DNA of 64,000 nt, taken from Erythrobacter sp. Its GTDB lineage: Bacteria; Pseudomonadota; Alphaproteobacteria; Sphingomonadales; Sphingomonadaceae. Each line of letters opens with the position of its first letter. The stretch's first letter is position 1. The DNA lies in contig NZ_JASJAP010000006.1 of the NCBI RefSeq assembly GCF_030066995.1, forward strand, positions 62,001 to 126,000, written 5' to 3'. Positions 28,580 to 39,185 of this stretch are shown here, piece by piece. Both the position numbers and the translations under genes were made by a program. The notes beneath the pieces are model-generated. The model was not told where the DNA came from and did no database searches. It saw only the letters and a list, made by a program, of their open reading frames with translations.

Positions 28580-28655
28580 CGACAAACCTTTCCCTGAGAA
28601 TTCGATGTTTGCTTTGACGCCAACGGGCGCGCCCCGTCAAGCGTCTTGATCATAC

Positions 28656-29873
28656 CTATTGCAGCGCGCGTAATACCAGGCGCGCTCCCAGACCCGCTGC
28701 GATGAGCACGACGATGACCCCCGCGCTGTTGGCGAGCAAGCCGTTCACGTACACGCCCAGCCGCGCGCGCTGGTTCATCGCGTAAAGGAGAAAGCCCGGA
28801 AGGATGGGCAAGAGCAGCCCGTTGGCAAATTGCGCGGCGAGGATAACCTGAACAGGCTTTGTACCTGTCAGCGCCAGACCGGCACCGATAGCCAGCACGC
28901 TGAGCGCGATCAGGCGAAAGCTGAGCGAGGCCTGCCCGCCGCCCAGCCGCAAGATCTCGGTCATAGCAAACGCCGTCGCGAGCGGGGCCGTGATCGCGCT
29001 GCTCAGGCCCGCAGCGAGCAGGCCGACGCCCAGCAAGAGCCTCGAATAGCCGCCGAAAAGCGGGTCGAATTGCCGCGCCATATCGCCCGCGCTCTCGACC
29101 GCTATGTTCGCTGCAAAAAGGCTGGCGGCCGCCGTCGATGCGATGAGGATGGCGATCAGCCCGCCCACGCCGATCGAGAGGCCGGTGTCGAGGCGCGCGG
29201 CGGCCAGAGCGCTTGCGCTGCCTCCTTTGCGGGCCACGGCGGAGGCGTGCAGGAAAAGGTTGTAGGGCACTATCGTGGTGCCGATGAGCGCAATAACGGT
29301 CAGCAGCGAGCCATCGGGAATGGCGGGGGTAACAAGCCCTCGTAAAAGCGCCGCGAGGTCGGGCCGGACAATCGCGAAGGTCGCCGCAAACGCCAGCGTC
29401 ATGATCGCCACCAGACCCAGCAGAGCGCGCTCGATCACGGCGTAGCGGCCCGTTGCCAGTAGACCGGCGGCGAGAAGCGCGATGGCGAGAACGGCCAGGA
29501 GGAAAGTGCCCTCCTCATCGCCATCCCCCGCCATCGCCGCAAGGCCCAGCGCCGCGCCCGAGAGATTGCCCGCCTCATAGGCTGCGTTGCCCGCATACAG
29601 CGCCACACTCACCAGCGCGATCAACGGCCAGCGCGCCATCGAACCCTCGAAGATATCGGCCAGATTGGCGCCCAGCCCTTGCCGCGTGATCAGGCCCAGC
29701 CGCGCCGACATTTCCTGCAGGATGATCGTTGCGAGCGTGGCGAACAGCAGAGCCCACAGCAGCGCATAGCCGTAGTTCGCCCCCGCCAGAGTGCAGGCGG
29801 TGACCGTTCCCGGCCCGATGAAGGCTGCGGTCACCAGAGCCCCGGGGCCGATCTGTCGCAACCGGGCGATCAC
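28656..29873 (-). CDS. NRAMP-fold membrane transporter lacking the usual metal ligands
   Basis: This 405-residue protein has about eleven hydrophobic helices of the NRAMP (SLC11) family. In classical members the metal is held by Asp and Asn of DPGN in helix 1 and Met of MPH in helix 6. Here helix 1 reads GPGT (residues 20-23) and helix 6 reads IVPYNLFLHAS (about residue 203). All three side-chain ligands are therefore replaced by Gly, Thr and Val. Transition-metal transport is thus doubtful; another cation or a non-metal substrate is possible. The start is a GTG overlapping the oxoprolinase stop by 4 bases (29870-29873), so it is translationally coupled to gamma-glutamyl metabolism genes. Confidence 0.88.
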   Translation of the reverse strand: MIARLRQIGPGALVTAAFIGPGTVTACTLAGANYGYALLWALLFATLATIILQEMSARLGLITRQGLGANLADIFEGSMARWPLIALVSVALYAGNAAYEAGNLSGAALGLAAMAGDGDEEGTFLLAVLAIALLAAGLLATGRYAVIERALLGLVAIMTLAFAATFAIVRPDLAALLRGLVTPAIPDGSLLTVIALIGTTIVPYNLFLHASAVARKGGSASALAAARLDTGLSIGVGGLIAILIASTAAASLFAANIAVESAGDMARQFDPLFGGYSRLLLGVGLLAAGLSSAITAPLATAFAMTEILRLGGGQASLSFRLIALSVLAIGAGLALTGTKPVQVILAAQFANGLLLPILPGFLLYAMNQRARLGVYVNGLLANSAGVIVVLIAAGLGARLVLRALQ

Positions 29874-32800
29874 GAGCCGCGCTTGCTTGCGGGACCGTAC
29901 CCACCGCCCGTTGGCGTGCGAATGATGACGGCGTCACCCGGTCCGACCGACGCTTCGCCGCATCCGCCCAAATCCTCCTCGCCACCACCGGCACGCACCA
30001 GGGTGTTCCGCCCCAGCCGCCCCGCTTCGCCGCCTTTAAGGCCGGGCGCGGGCACGCGGCGGCGGTCCGAAAGGATCGAGCATTCCATCTTGTCAAGAAA
30101 CCGGATCCGGCGGGTCACGCCGTCGCCCGCGCACCACTGCCCGCGCCCGCCCGATCCGCGATCGATGGCGAAGGCCTCCAGGACCACGAGAAAGCGCGCT
30201 TCGAGCACTTCGGGATCGGTCATCCGCGTGTTGGTCATATGCGTGTGCACGCCTGCCGCTCCGTCAAAACCGGAGCCCGCTGGCGCGCCCGAGCAGATCG
30301 TCTCGTAATACTGCACACGCGCGTTGCCAAAGGTGAGGTTGTTCATGGTTCCTTGAGCGGTGCCCAAACGGCCAAACGCGGCAAACAGAGCGTCAGTCAC
30401 CGCCTGGCTGGTCTCGACATTGCCGGCGACGACGGCGGCGGGAAAGCGCGGATTGAGCATGGAGCCCTTCGGCATGACGATCTCGATCGGGCGCAGGCAG
30501 CCTGCGTTGAGAGGAATCTCATCGGCAACGAGGCAGCGGATCACATAGAGCACCGCTGCGCGCGTGACCGCTGCGGGCGCGTTGAAGGCGCTTTCCTGCT
30601 GCGCGCTGGTGCCGGTAAAGTCGATACAGGCGGTGCGCGAGGAGCGGTCGACCCGCACCGCCACCTCGATCCGCGCGCCGGAATCGACCTCCAACGTGAA
30701 GGCCCCATCCTCAAGAGCCCCAAGCGACCGGCGCACGGCTTCGGCGGCGTTGTCCTGAATATGGCCCATATAGGCCTGCACCACTTCGAGCCCGTAATCC
30801 GCCACGAGCTTGCGCAATTCATTCGCTCCCGCAGCGTTGGCCGCCACCTGCGCCATCAGGTCGGCCACGTTTTGCCCGACATTGCGTGCTGGATAGGGTC
30901 CGGCGCTCAGCGCAGCCTCGATAGCTTGCGTCTGGAATTCGCCCGCTTCCACCAGCTTGATATTGTCCAGAAGCACGCCCTCTTCGTGGATCGAGCGGCC
31001 GCGCGGGCTCATCGAGCCGGGCGAAAGGCCGCCCACATCCTCATGGTGCGCTCGGCTGGCGACGAAGAAGAGGATGGCGCGGCCCTCGGCGTCGAAGACG
31101 GGCGAGACCACGGTGATATCGGGCAGGTGTGAGCCGCCCGCATGGGGGTTGTTCTGCACAAACGCGTCGCCCGGATGGATGCTTTGCCCACTGGCCAGCA
31201 CCGACCTCACGGTTTCGTCCATGGAACCCAGATGCACCGGCACGTGCGGCGCGTTGGCGACGAGGTTTCCTCTGGCATCGAAAATCGCGCAGGAGAAATC
31301 GAGCCGCTCTTTGACATTCACCGATTGCGCGGTGTTGCGCAGGACAATGCCCATCTGCTCAGCGATCGACATGTAGCGGTTGTTGAACAGCTCAAGCGCA
31401 ACCGGATCGGCGACGCTGGGATCAGCAAAGCCGGTCTTTCCAGAGCCCTCAGCGCTCAGGACAAGATGGCCGAGCGTGTTGATTGTCCCGCCCCAGCCCG
31501 GTTCGATGACGATTGTCCCGGTGGGCTCGGTCACGATGGCGGGCCCTGCTATCTGGTGGCCAGGGCCAAGATCGTCAATCGCGAAGACCGGCGCCTCGCG
31601 CCATTCCCCTCTGGAGTAGAACCGGGTGCGAGCCGTCGGGCGCGGCGCGGTTTCGACGAGGGGCGCGAGCTCTTCGCCTGCCTTGGCTCCTCCGGCGCTG
31701 ACTTCGACGACAAGCGTGTCGAGCGCGATCTCCTTTTCGCGCGCGATGAACCCATATTGCCGCGCGTGCGCTTCCTCGAAATCGGCGATCATCGTCGCGG
31801 CGTTGGCAAGCCCGACCGTGAGCACGGTGTCGGTCCCGCGATAGCGCAGCAGCGCCGTGGCGCTTGTTCGCGTTGCGGCGGGATCGGCCCCCTGTTCGAC
31901 GAGCTCGGCGCGGCACGCCTCTTCCAGCGCAGTGACGTGAGCGATGAGCACGGGCTCAAGCGTGTCTTCAAGCGGCTGGTCGATCACCTTTTGCCGCTCG
32001 ACGCTCACATCCGCGAGGCCCATGCCGTAGGCAGAGAGCACGCCTGCAAAAGGATGGATAAGCACCCGGGCGATCCCCAGACGCTCGGCCACCAGGCACG
32101 CATGCTGCCCACCCGCACCGCCAAAGCAATTGAGCGCATACCCCGAGACGTCATAGCCGCGCGCGAGGCTGACTTGCTTGATCGCCTGAGCCATGCGCTC
32201 GACCGCGATCTCGAGAAAGCCCTCGGCAACCTCTTCAACACTGCGCCCGTCGCCAATGGCCTCGGCGAGGCGCTGAAAGCCCGCTCGCGAGGCTTCAACA
32301 TCGAGGGGCTGATCCTGTTCGGGGCCGAAAATTGCGGGAAAAAAGCGCGCGTCGAGTTTGCCGAGCGCGGCGTTGATATCGGTGACAGCCAGTGCGCCGC
32401 CGCGCCGATAGCAGGCAGGGCCAGGGTCCGCGCCCGCGCTCTCGGGCCCCACCCTTAGCCTTCCGCCCTCATAGCGCAGCAGCGATCCGCCGCCGGCAGC
32501 CACCGTGTGGATCGCCAGCATCGGCACGCGCATGGCGGCACCCGCCACTTCGGTCTCGTAAGCCTTTTCAAGTTGGCCAGCGTAGTGCGACACATCGGTC
32601 GAGGTGCCGCCCATGTCGAACCCGATCACTTTGTCAAAGCCCGCCGCCTTGGCCGTCGCGACACTGCCGATAATCCCGCCCGCCGGTCCTGACAGGATTG
32701 CATCGCGCCCGCGGAAGCAGCTGGCGGCGGTCAGCCCGCCGGAGCTCTGCATGAAGAGCAGGCGGACCGCCTCGCCTTCGCATTCCAGTCCATTTTCAAC

Positions 32801-33472
32801 CTGATCGATATAGCGCTTCAACACCGGCGTCAGATAGGCGTCGACGACCGTGGTCTGCCCGCGCGGCACGATCTTGCTCAGCGGCGAAACCTCATGGCTG
32901 GTGGAGACCTGAGTGTAGCCGATCTCGCGCGCCAGTTCGGCAACAGCGCGTTCGTTCGCAGGGTGTTTGAACGCGTGCATCAGGACGATCGCAAGCGCGC
33001 GGTAGCCCTTATCGAACCCCTCCAGAAGTCGCGCCCGCGCGTCGTCGAGATCAAGCGGACGATCCACCGTCCCATCGGCCAAAACGCGCTCATCGATCTC
33101 GATGACATCGCCATAGAGCGCAGCGGGTTTTTGGATGTCGAGCGCGAAGGTTTCAGGCCGCGCCTGATGGCCGATTTCGATCGCGTCGGCGAGCCCTTGC
33201 GTGATGGCGAGCAGTGTCGGCTCGCCCGCGCGTTCGAGCAGGGCGTTGGTGGCAACCGTCGTACCCATTTTCACCGCGTCGAGGGCACCTGCGGGAATGG
33301 GCTCGTCTTGCGAAAGCCCGAGCAACTGGCGGACGCCGTAGACGGCGGCATCCTCGTAACTTTCCGGATTGTGCGAGAGGTATTTGCGGGTCTCAACAGC
33401 GCCCGTTGGACCGCGCGCGACGATATCAGTGAACGTGCCTCCGCGATCGATCCAGAATTGCCAGCCTGCCAT
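29870..33472 (-). CDS. 5-oxoprolinase, fused HyuA-HyuB type
   Basis: This 1200-residue enzyme hydrolyses 5-oxoproline to glutamate using ATP. The N-terminal HyuA-like half starts with [13 protein letters not shown] and contains [13 protein letters not shown]. The C-terminal HyuB-like half begins near residue 690 ([20 protein letters not shown]) and ends with a Gly-rich segment. This fusion and length match the eukaryotic-type OPLAH. It follows a gamma-glutamyltransferase gene by 47 bases, which strengthens the functional call because GGT and oxoprolinase act in the same gamma-glutamyl pathway. It is distinct from the two-gene hyuAB set at 21.8-25.8 kb. Confidence 0.92.
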   Translation of the reverse strand: MAGWQFWIDRGGTFTDIVARGPTGAVETRKYLSHNPESYEDAAVYGVRQLLGLSQDEPIPAGALDAVKMGTTVATNALLERAGEPTLLAITQGLADAIEIGHQARPETFALDIQKPAALYGDVIEIDERVLADGTVDRPLDLDDARARLLEGFDKGYRALAIVLMHAFKHPANERAVAELAREIGYTQVSTSHEVSPLSKIVPRGQTTVVDAYLTPVLKRYIDQVENGLECEGEAVRLLFMQSSGGLTAASCFRGRDAILSGPAGGIIGSVATAKAAGFDKVIGFDMGGTSTDVSHYAGQLEKAYETEVAGAAMRVPMLAIHTVAAGGGSLLRYEGGRLRVGPESAGADPGPACYRRGGALAVTDINAALGKLDARFFPAIFGPEQDQPLDVEASRAGFQRLAEAIGDGRSVEEVAEGFLEIAVERMAQAIKQVSLARGYDVSGYALNCFGGAGGQHACLVAERLGIARVLIHPFAGVLSAYGMGLADVSVERQKVIDQPLEDTLEPVLIAHVTALEEACRAELVEQGADPAATRTSATALLRYRGTDTVLTVGLANAATMIADFEEAHARQYGFIAREKEIALDTLVVEVSAGGAKAGEELAPLVETAPRPTARTRFYSRGEWREAPVFAIDDLGPGHQIAGPAIVTEPTGTIVIEPGWGGTINTLGHLVLSAEGSGKTGFADPSVADPVALELFNNRYMSIAEQMGIVLRNTAQSVNVKERLDFSCAIFDARGNLVANAPHVPVHLGSMDETVRSVLASGQSIHPGDAFVQNNPHAGGSHLPDITVVSPVFDAEGRAILFFVASRAHHEDVGGLSPGSMSPRGRSIHEEGVLLDNIKLVEAGEFQTQAIEAALSAGPYPARNVGQNVADLMAQVAANAAGANELRKLVADYGLEVVQAYMGHIQDNAAEAVRRSLGALEDGAFTLEVDSGARIEVAVRVDRSSRTACIDFTGTSAQQESAFNAPAAVTRAAVLYVIRCLVADEIPLNAGCLRPIEIVMPKGSMLNPRFPAAVVAGNVETSQAVTDALFAAFGRLGTAQGTMNNLTFGNARVQYYETICSGAPAGSGFDGAAGVHTHMTNTRMTDPEVLEARFLVVLEAFAIDRGSGGRGQWCAGDGVTRRIRFLDKMECSILSDRRRVPAPGLKGGEAGRLGRNTLVRAGGGEEDLGGCGEASVGPGDAVIIRTPTGGGYGPASKRGS

Positions 33473-33519
33473 TATCGAGCCGAGTGCCCACCCCGACGCG
33501 GCGGGTCAAGCGCGGGGGC

Positions 33520-35337
33520 TCAGAAGCCGCTTGCCTGACCGTCCTTGCGCATCTCGGTCGCCCCGGTGAGCACACCCGTGTCCGGATCGCGCGCGATCGC
33601 CTGATAGCCCCCGAACATGATACCGTTCGAGACCACACGCACGTTATGCCCCATCGCCTCTAGTTTGGCGATCGTCTGCGGCGGTATGCCCGGCTCGACA
33701 TTGAGCGTGCCCAGATTGCCGTCCGGCAGCGGCCCGGTTAGCGTGTCGGTCGGCTGGCGTCCGCCGGTGTGGTTCAACCGCGCCGCGTCGCCCGCTTCCT
33801 GCACGTTCATGCCATAATCGGCGATGTTGATCAGCACCTGCACATGGCCCTGCGGCTGCATTCCCCCACCCATCAGGCCGAGCGTCATAAAGGGCTTGCC
33901 GTCCTTCTTCACAAAAGCGGGAATGATCGTGTGGAAAGGACGTTTCGCTGGACCGTAGGCGTTGGGGTGGTCGGGATCGAGGCTGAAGAGCTCGCCGCGA
34001 TCCTGGAACATGAAGCCCAGCCCATCGGGCACCATCCCGCCGCCCATGCCGCGATAGTTCGACTGAATCAGGCTCACCATCAGCCCATCGCCATCGACCA
34101 CAGTGAGGTAGGTCGTATCCCCCTCGCCTTCGAGCTTGGGTGCGACTTCGACCCGGCCGGGTTCAAAGACGGGCGTAGCCTTGTCCGGATCGATCAGGGC
34201 AAAGCGCTTCTCGCCGTAGTCTTCGGTGAGCAATTCCATCGGAAAGGCCGCAAACTCGGGGTCCGCGTAGAACCGCGCGACATCGGCGTAAGCAAGGCGC
34301 TTGGCTTCGGTGATATAGTGGAGGACTTCCGGGCTGCCGCGTTCCCACTGCCTCAGATCGACGTTCTTCAGGATGTTGACCATTTGAAGCGCCGCGAAGC
34401 CCTGCCCGTTGGGCGGCAGTTCGCACAGCTCGAACCCATCGCGATAGGCCGCGCAAGCCGGTTCAACCCACTCGCTTGCATGCTTGGCAAAGTCATCCAG
34501 CGTAAAGGCAGAGCCGTTACGCCGTAGGTAGTCGACCATGATGCGAGCGGTCTCGCCCTCGTAGAATTCATCGCGCCCGTTGGCACCGATCCGCTCCAGC
34601 GTGTTGCCGAGATCGGGGTTGGTGAAGATCTCCCCGGCCTTGGGCGCCCGGCCGTCCTTGAAATAGGTGGCGCGCGCGTTGTCGAACTCGAATTGCGTCG
34701 TCTCCAGCCGCCTCGTGTAGCTGCGCAATCCGCCCGCCATATACATCGCAATCACTGGGGCAACGGGGTGGCCTGCGCGCGCGTAGGACACGGTTGGCGC
34801 GAGGATTTCGCTCATGGGCTTTGAGCCGAAACGCTCATGCATGGCGAACCACGCATCGACTGTACCCGGAATGGTGATCGGCAACACACCGACGGACGGG
34901 ATACTGTCGCGGCCAGCCAGCTTTTCCATCATCTGGCTGTAGGACTGGCCCGCCGGGCTGCGCCCCGACCCGTTGAGGCCATAGAGCTGGTCGGTCTTGG
35001 GATCGTAGATGATCGCGAAAAGATCGCCGCCAATACCGTTGCCGGTCGGCTCCATCAGACCAAGCGCCGCGTTGGCCGCAATCGCGGCGTCGACCGCGTT
35101 GCCGCCGTCCTTCAGGATATCGAGCGCGATTTGCGTGGCCAGCGGATGCGCGGTCGCAGCCATACCGTTCTGCGCGATCACCGGGCTGCGCGACCAGTTT
35201 GCCCCGACCGGACGCCCGCCCCCGCCGATCTGCTCTTCGAGAGGCCTTGCTTCGCCGGCATCCTGCGCCACCAGCGGGGAAACGGTGAGAGCAAGAGCGG
35301 CGGCGAACGCGCTGAGCGAAAGGCGCATGGGGCGCAT
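33520..35337 (-). CDS. ggt: Gamma-glutamyltransferase
   Basis: This is a 605-residue periplasmic Ntn-hydrolase of the GGT family (T3). It removes the gamma-glutamyl group of glutathione and related peptides. A Sec signal peptide (about residues 1-24) precedes GGNAVDAAIAANAALGLMEPTGNGIGGD. Autocatalytic processing is expected before Thr408 in GEGDTTYLTVVDGDG, aligned with TTHYSVVD of the E. coli enzyme. The C-terminal GGGMQPQGHVQVL block is present. CGGAG precedes the ATG. It lies 30 bases after the PepSY gene and 47 before the oxoprolinase gene. Confidence 0.95.
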   Translation of the reverse strand: MRPMRLSLSAFAAALALTVSPLVAQDAGEARPLEEQIGGGGRPVGANWSRSPVIAQNGMAATAHPLATQIALDILKDGGNAVDAAIAANAALGLMEPTGNGIGGDLFAIIYDPKTDQLYGLNGSGRSPAGQSYSQMMEKLAGRDSIPSVGVLPITIPGTVDAWFAMHERFGSKPMSEILAPTVSYARAGHPVAPVIAMYMAGGLRSYTRRLETTQFEFDNARATYFKDGRAPKAGEIFTNPDLGNTLERIGANGRDEFYEGETARIMVDYLRRNGSAFTLDDFAKHASEWVEPACAAYRDGFELCELPPNGQGFAALQMVNILKNVDLRQWERGSPEVLHYITEAKRLAYADVARFYADPEFAAFPMELLTEDYGEKRFALIDPDKATPVFEPGRVEVAPKLEGEGDTTYLTVVDGDGLMVSLIQSNYRGMGGGMVPDGLGFMFQDRGELFSLDPDHPNAYGPAKRPFHTIIPAFVKKDGKPFMTLGLMGGGMQPQGHVQVLINIADYGMNVQEAGDAARLNHTGGRQPTDTLTGPLPDGNLGTLNVEPGIPPQTIAKLEAMGHNVRVVSNGIMFGGYQAIARDPDTGVLTGATEMRKDGQASGF

Positions 35338-35367
35338 AGGGTGTCTCCGGTAATGTCCTTGTGGTGA

Positions 35368-35895
35368 CTATACGTTTGTGGCGGGGCGCGGTTTCTTCTT
35401 CTTGCGCATCCGAGGAAGCAGGAAGAGGTAAATGCCGGTTCCCCACATCACCACCAGCAGGATGCCGGTGGGAAGGAACAGATAGAGCTTCACCTCATCC
35501 GAAAAGAACGAGCCATCGTGAATGCTCTCGATCAGGTCCGAGCGGCGATAGGCAACCTTCAGGACCTCGGCGGTCTTCGTGTCGACCTGGACCTCCCAGC
35601 CTGAATTGGCGCGCAGCTTGGCCATGCCCTTGTCCACGCGCAGATCGATGCGGTCGATATCGGACCATTCAGCGATACCCGCTTCGGGGTGCTGACGCGC
35701 CGCAGCCAGCATCGCTTCGAACGAGGCCTCCGGCAGCTGCGCTTCCACCTGTCCGCGCTCCGTGCCCGGCTGAATCCACTCGATCTCTTTCTTGAGCATC
35801 AGAAAGCCGCCGGCGACAAAGATGACGCCGGCGGGCAGGAAAATGGCCAATGACAGCCAGTAATGGACCTGGCGCCAGAATTTCTTCCAGTTCAT
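35368..35895 (-). CDS. Small PepSY-type membrane protein
   Basis: This 175-residue protein has a membrane helix at about residues 10-33 (WLSLAIFLPAGVIFVAGGFLML) and a periplasmic PepSY-like segment (about 40-125; EVQVDTKTAEVLKVAYRRS). A second helix is at about 137-160, followed by a basic cytoplasmic tail (RMRKKKKPRP). PepSY proteins often bind or restrain secreted peptidases or take part in iron or haem reduction. With GGT and the BNR protein beside it, a periplasmic peptide or protein partner is likely, but no function is proven. Its start overlaps the BNR gene stop by 4 bases. Confidence 0.8.
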   Translation of the reverse strand: MNWKKFWRQVHYWLSLAIFLPAGVIFVAGGFLMLKKEIEWIQPGTERGQVEAQLPEASFEAMLAAARQHPEAGIAEWSDIDRIDLRVDKGMAKLRANSGWEVQVDTKTAEVLKVAYRRSDLIESIHDGSFFSDEVKLYLFLPTGILLVVMWGTGIYLFLLPRMRKKKKPRPATNV

Positions 35896-38800
35896 TGCGC
35901 CTCTGGTAGCACGCCGCCCGGAACATAGGGAGCACCGATCGCGATCAGCTCGGCTTCGAAGGCCGGAATCGTCTGCTGCGTCAGTGTCGCGAGACGGCTC
36001 TTCGCCACTTCGAAATCCGCCCGGGCGTAACCGAACTGTTCGCGTGCGGTTTGGGTCGGACCATAGGTGGAACCGTACAGGCCATACAGGACACGGCCCA
36101 ATCGACTGCGCACGGTCGGCTGCGTGCGCTCGTTGATCGCGTTGCGCGCCGGGTTGCCGTTAACCAGTTCGTCAAGCGCGTTCAGTTCGCCGCGGATCGT
36201 GTCGAGACGGTCGTCCAGCGTAGCGGGATCGCCGCCCGGAGCGCTGCGCGTCGCGATCGCGAGAAGCTGCACTTTCTCCTCCGCTTCGCGAAGCTTGTAG
36301 CCCAGCGCCGTGACCGCACGGTCGAATTTTGTCACCTGCGCCTGGAACTCCATCGCATCGGGTTGCGGCGGAAGCGCGCCTTGCTCGCGCAGCGGTTCAA
36401 CCGTGAACGGCTGCGGCGCAACCAGCTGCGTGGTCACACCGCGCACACGGCTGGTCAGATCGACCGTGTACGCGCCGGGCGCCGCGAGGAAGCCGGACGC
36501 GAAGCGACGGTTATCGCCGCTCGACTTGCGCGCCACGTCGGTCACCGGATAGCGCAGATCCCAGTTAACCCGGTGGAAGCCTTTCTTGGCCGGCCCCTTG
36601 AGGCGGCGCACGACATTGCCATCGGCGTCGCGCACGGTCAGCCAGATCGTGGGTTTCTCCTCTTGAAGCTCCTGCGTCAGCGAGGCGAAGCTGGGGAACG
36701 GATTGTCGCCGCCCTCTTTCGCAACCGGCTTTTCGCGTTCCTGACGCTGCTCCTTCAAAGAGGGGATGCTGTCGGCGAGGTAGTAGGTGAAGTTGGCGCC
36801 AAAGGGAGGATTGGGCGCGCGGAAATATCCATCGCCCTGGCTCCCACCCGGCGAGAACGCCAGCGGGTGCTGCTCGAGATACCACAGCGCGTCGCGCCCC
36901 GGAAACAGCATCGCCTCCTGGCGCAGGCTCGCCTCGCTCACGGCCCGAAGCGGCGAAATGTCGTCGACGATGTAGAAGCCTCGCCCAAAGCTTGCGGCAA
37001 CCAGATCATCCTCGCGCCGCTGGATGGTGACATCGCGGAACGAGATGGTGGGTGCTTTGCCGGTCAGCTTCACCCACTTGGTGCCCGCGTCTACCGTGAA
37101 GAACAGGCCGAATTCGGTCGCGAGGAAGAACAGGTTCGGCGCCTCATGATCCTGCACGATGCGCCAGACAAGGTGCCGTTCGGGCAGATCGCCGGTCATG
37201 CTGGTCCAGCTCTGGCCCCGGTTCGTGCTCTTGAGAAGGTAGGGTTTGTAATCGCCATATTTGTGATTATCGAGCGCGACATAGACCGTATTCACATCAT
37301 GGATGTCCGCACGGATATCGTTGACAAAGGCGGTTGTCGGAACGCCGGGTAGCGAGCCCACTTCGATCCGCCGCCAGTTCGCGCCCCCATCCTGCGTCAC
37401 CTGAATGAGGCCATCGTCGGTGCCGACATAGAGCAAGTTCTCGTCAAACGGCGATTCGCCGATCGAGGTGATCGTGTTGTACTGGCTCATGGCGAGCAGA
37501 TCCCAGCCTGCATCCCAGCTCCACTGGCGGCCCTGCACGGGCAGGCGCAGTCGGTTTTCGTTGCGTGAAAGATCGCCGGAAATGGCGCGCCAGGTGTCGC
37601 CGCGATCGTCCGAACGCCACAGCTTTTGCGAGGCGAAATAGATGCGCTTGGGATCGTGTTGGCTGACCCAGATCGGCGAATCCCAATTCCAGCGCGGAAT
37701 ATCATCGCCCGGTACCGGCTGCGGCTGGATCGGCACGAATTCGCCGGTGATCCGGTCAATTCGAGCCAGGTTCCCCTGCTGCGACTGGGCGTACATGATG
37801 TTGGGGTTGCCAGGCTCGGTCGCCGACTGGTGCCCATCGCCGCCCAGCGTCACGAACCAATCGTCATTGCGGATGCCGTGGCGGTTGTCGGTGCGCGAGG
37901 GGCCGCCTTGCGAGTTGTTGTCCTGCGTGCCGCCATACACGTTGTAGAACGGCTCGGCGTCGTCGACCGCCACCTTGTAGAACTGGGTGATCGGCAGATT
38001 ATCGATGAAGCGCCAGGTCTTGGTGTGATCGTAGCTTTCGTAAATGCCGCCGTCAGAACCGAACAGGATATATTCGGGATCATCGGGTCGGAAGGCGATC
38101 GCGTGATCATCGACATGCTTGGTGGAGTTGTTGAGGCTCGACCAGGTCTTGCCGCCATCGTTGGAAATTTTCGAGGTGTTCGAGACCAGATAGATGCGGT
38201 CGAAATAGTGCGGGCTCGCGTAGAGCTCTTGATAATAGTGCGGGCCAGTGCCCTGCCCCGTTTCATCCGACATCTTGGCCCAGCTCGCGCCGCGGTTCTC
38301 CGAGCGCCACACGCCGCCTTCGCGCCGATCAAGCTCCAGCGCGGCGTAGACGACATCCGGGTTCATCGGCGAAATCGCGAGACCCGTCTTGCCCATATTG
38401 CCTTTGGGAAGGCCGGTTTTGAGTTGTTCCCAGGTCTCCCCGCCATCCTCGGTCTTATAGAGGCGGCTTTCGGGACCACCGCCAATATAGGCCGCGACCG
38501 TGCGGTGATGCTGCCACAGGGCCGCGTAAAGGCGATCCGGATTGCGCGGGTCGATGATGAGGTCGGTCGCGCCGGTGTACGGTCCCTTGGCGAGCACGTT
38601 TTCCCACGTCTCCCCGCCATCGGTCGTCTTGAACACACCGCGTTCCCCGCCCGGCGCCCATAGCGGGCCCTGGCTCGCGACCCAGATCGTGTCGGGATCT
38701 TCAGGGTGGACGATGATCTTCGAGATGTGTTCGGACTGTTTCAGACCGATATTTGTCCAGGTCTTGCCGCCATCGTTCGAGCGATAGACGCCGTCGCCAT

Positions 38801-39185
38801 AGCCAATGTGCCGTCCGCCATTGTTCTCGCCCGTCCCGACATAGACGCGGGCCGGATCGCTGGGGTCAAGCGCCACCGTACCGATCGAATAGGCACCCTG
38901 CCCTTCGAAAAGCGAGGTCCAAGTGGTGCCAGCGTTCTCGGTCTTCCACACACCGCCCGAGGCGACACCGACATACCAGGTCGCCGGGTCGTCCTGCACC
39001 ACGGCGATGTCGGCGATGCGCCCCGACATGAACGCAGGCCCGATATTGCGCAGTTCGAAGGCTTTGAATGTGCCGCTCGAAAGCGCGGGTTTGTCCTTCT
39101 CCTTATCCTCGTCGTCTTGTGCAATTGCCGCGTTGCCAAGGCCCAAAGCCACAGCGCAGCCGACCAGGATTTTGAGAATTTGCAT
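35892..39185 (-). CDS. Exported BNR/Asp-box beta-propeller protein (sortilin/VPS10-like)
   Basis: This is a 1097-residue exported protein. A signal peptide (about residues 1-23, ending GNAAIAQ) follows the ATG at 39183-39185, which has GAGGGG upstream; the 20-residue extension before it is discarded. The first two thirds contain about eleven Asp-box motifs of the type VYRSNDGGKTWT, VFKTTDGGETW and LYKTEDGGETW. They indicate one or two large beta-propellers as in sortilin-like and glycosyl-hydrolase-like proteins. The rest holds an acidic/basic linker, a beta-sandwich-like segment (VWLTVRD-type) and a helical C-terminus. No catalytic sialidase arginine triad could be picked out, so an enzyme name is not justified. 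It is co-transcribed with the PepSY gene. Confidence 0.88.
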   Translation of the reverse strand: MQILKILVGCAVALGLGNAAIAQDDEDKEKDKPALSSGTFKAFELRNIGPAFMSGRIADIAVVQDDPATWYVGVASGGVWKTENAGTTWTSLFEGQGAYSIGTVALDPSDPARVYVGTGENNGGRHIGYGDGVYRSNDGGKTWTNIGLKQSEHISKIIVHPEDPDTIWVASQGPLWAPGGERGVFKTTDGGETWENVLAKGPYTGATDLIIDPRNPDRLYAALWQHHRTVAAYIGGGPESRLYKTEDGGETWEQLKTGLPKGNMGKTGLAISPMNPDVVYAALELDRREGGVWRSENRGASWAKMSDETGQGTGPHYYQELYASPHYFDRIYLVSNTSKISNDGGKTWSSLNNSTKHVDDHAIAFRPDDPEYILFGSDGGIYESYDHTKTWRFIDNLPITQFYKVAVDDAEPFYNVYGGTQDNNSQGGPSRTDNRHGIRNDDWFVTLGGDGHQSATEPGNPNIMYAQSQQGNLARIDRITGEFVPIQPQPVPGDDIPRWNWDSPIWVSQHDPKRIYFASQKLWRSDDRGDTWRAISGDLSRNENRLRLPVQGRQWSWDAGWDLLAMSQYNTITSIGESPFDENLLYVGTDDGLIQVTQDGGANWRRIEVGSLPGVPTTAFVNDIRADIHDVNTVYVALDNHKYGDYKPYLLKSTNRGQSWTSMTGDLPERHLVWRIVQDHEAPNLFFLATEFGLFFTVDAGTKWVKLTGKAPTISFRDVTIQRREDDLVAASFGRGFYIVDDISPLRAVSEASLRQEAMLFPGRDALWYLEQHPLAFSPGGSQGDGYFRAPNPPFGANFTYYLADSIPSLKEQRQEREKPVAKEGGDNPFPSFASLTQELQEEKPTIWLTVRDADGNVVRRLKGPAKKGFHRVNWDLRYPVTDVARKSSGDNRRFASGFLAAPGAYTVDLTSRVRGVTTQLVAPQPFTVEPLREQGALPPQPDAMEFQAQVTKFDRAVTALGYKLREAEEKVQLLAIATRSAPGGDPATLDDRLDTIRGELNALDELVNGNPARNAINERTQPTVRSRLGRVLYGLYGSTYGPTQTAREQFGYARADFEVAKSRLATLTQQTIPAFEAELIAIGAPYVPGGVLPEAQ

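Noticed and set aside
28609-28642. TTGACG...CGTCAA dyad with inner GGGCGCGCCC between the M14 and NRAMP-like genes
   Set aside because: Short, interrupted stem without a T run; not enough to call a terminator within a co-directional series.
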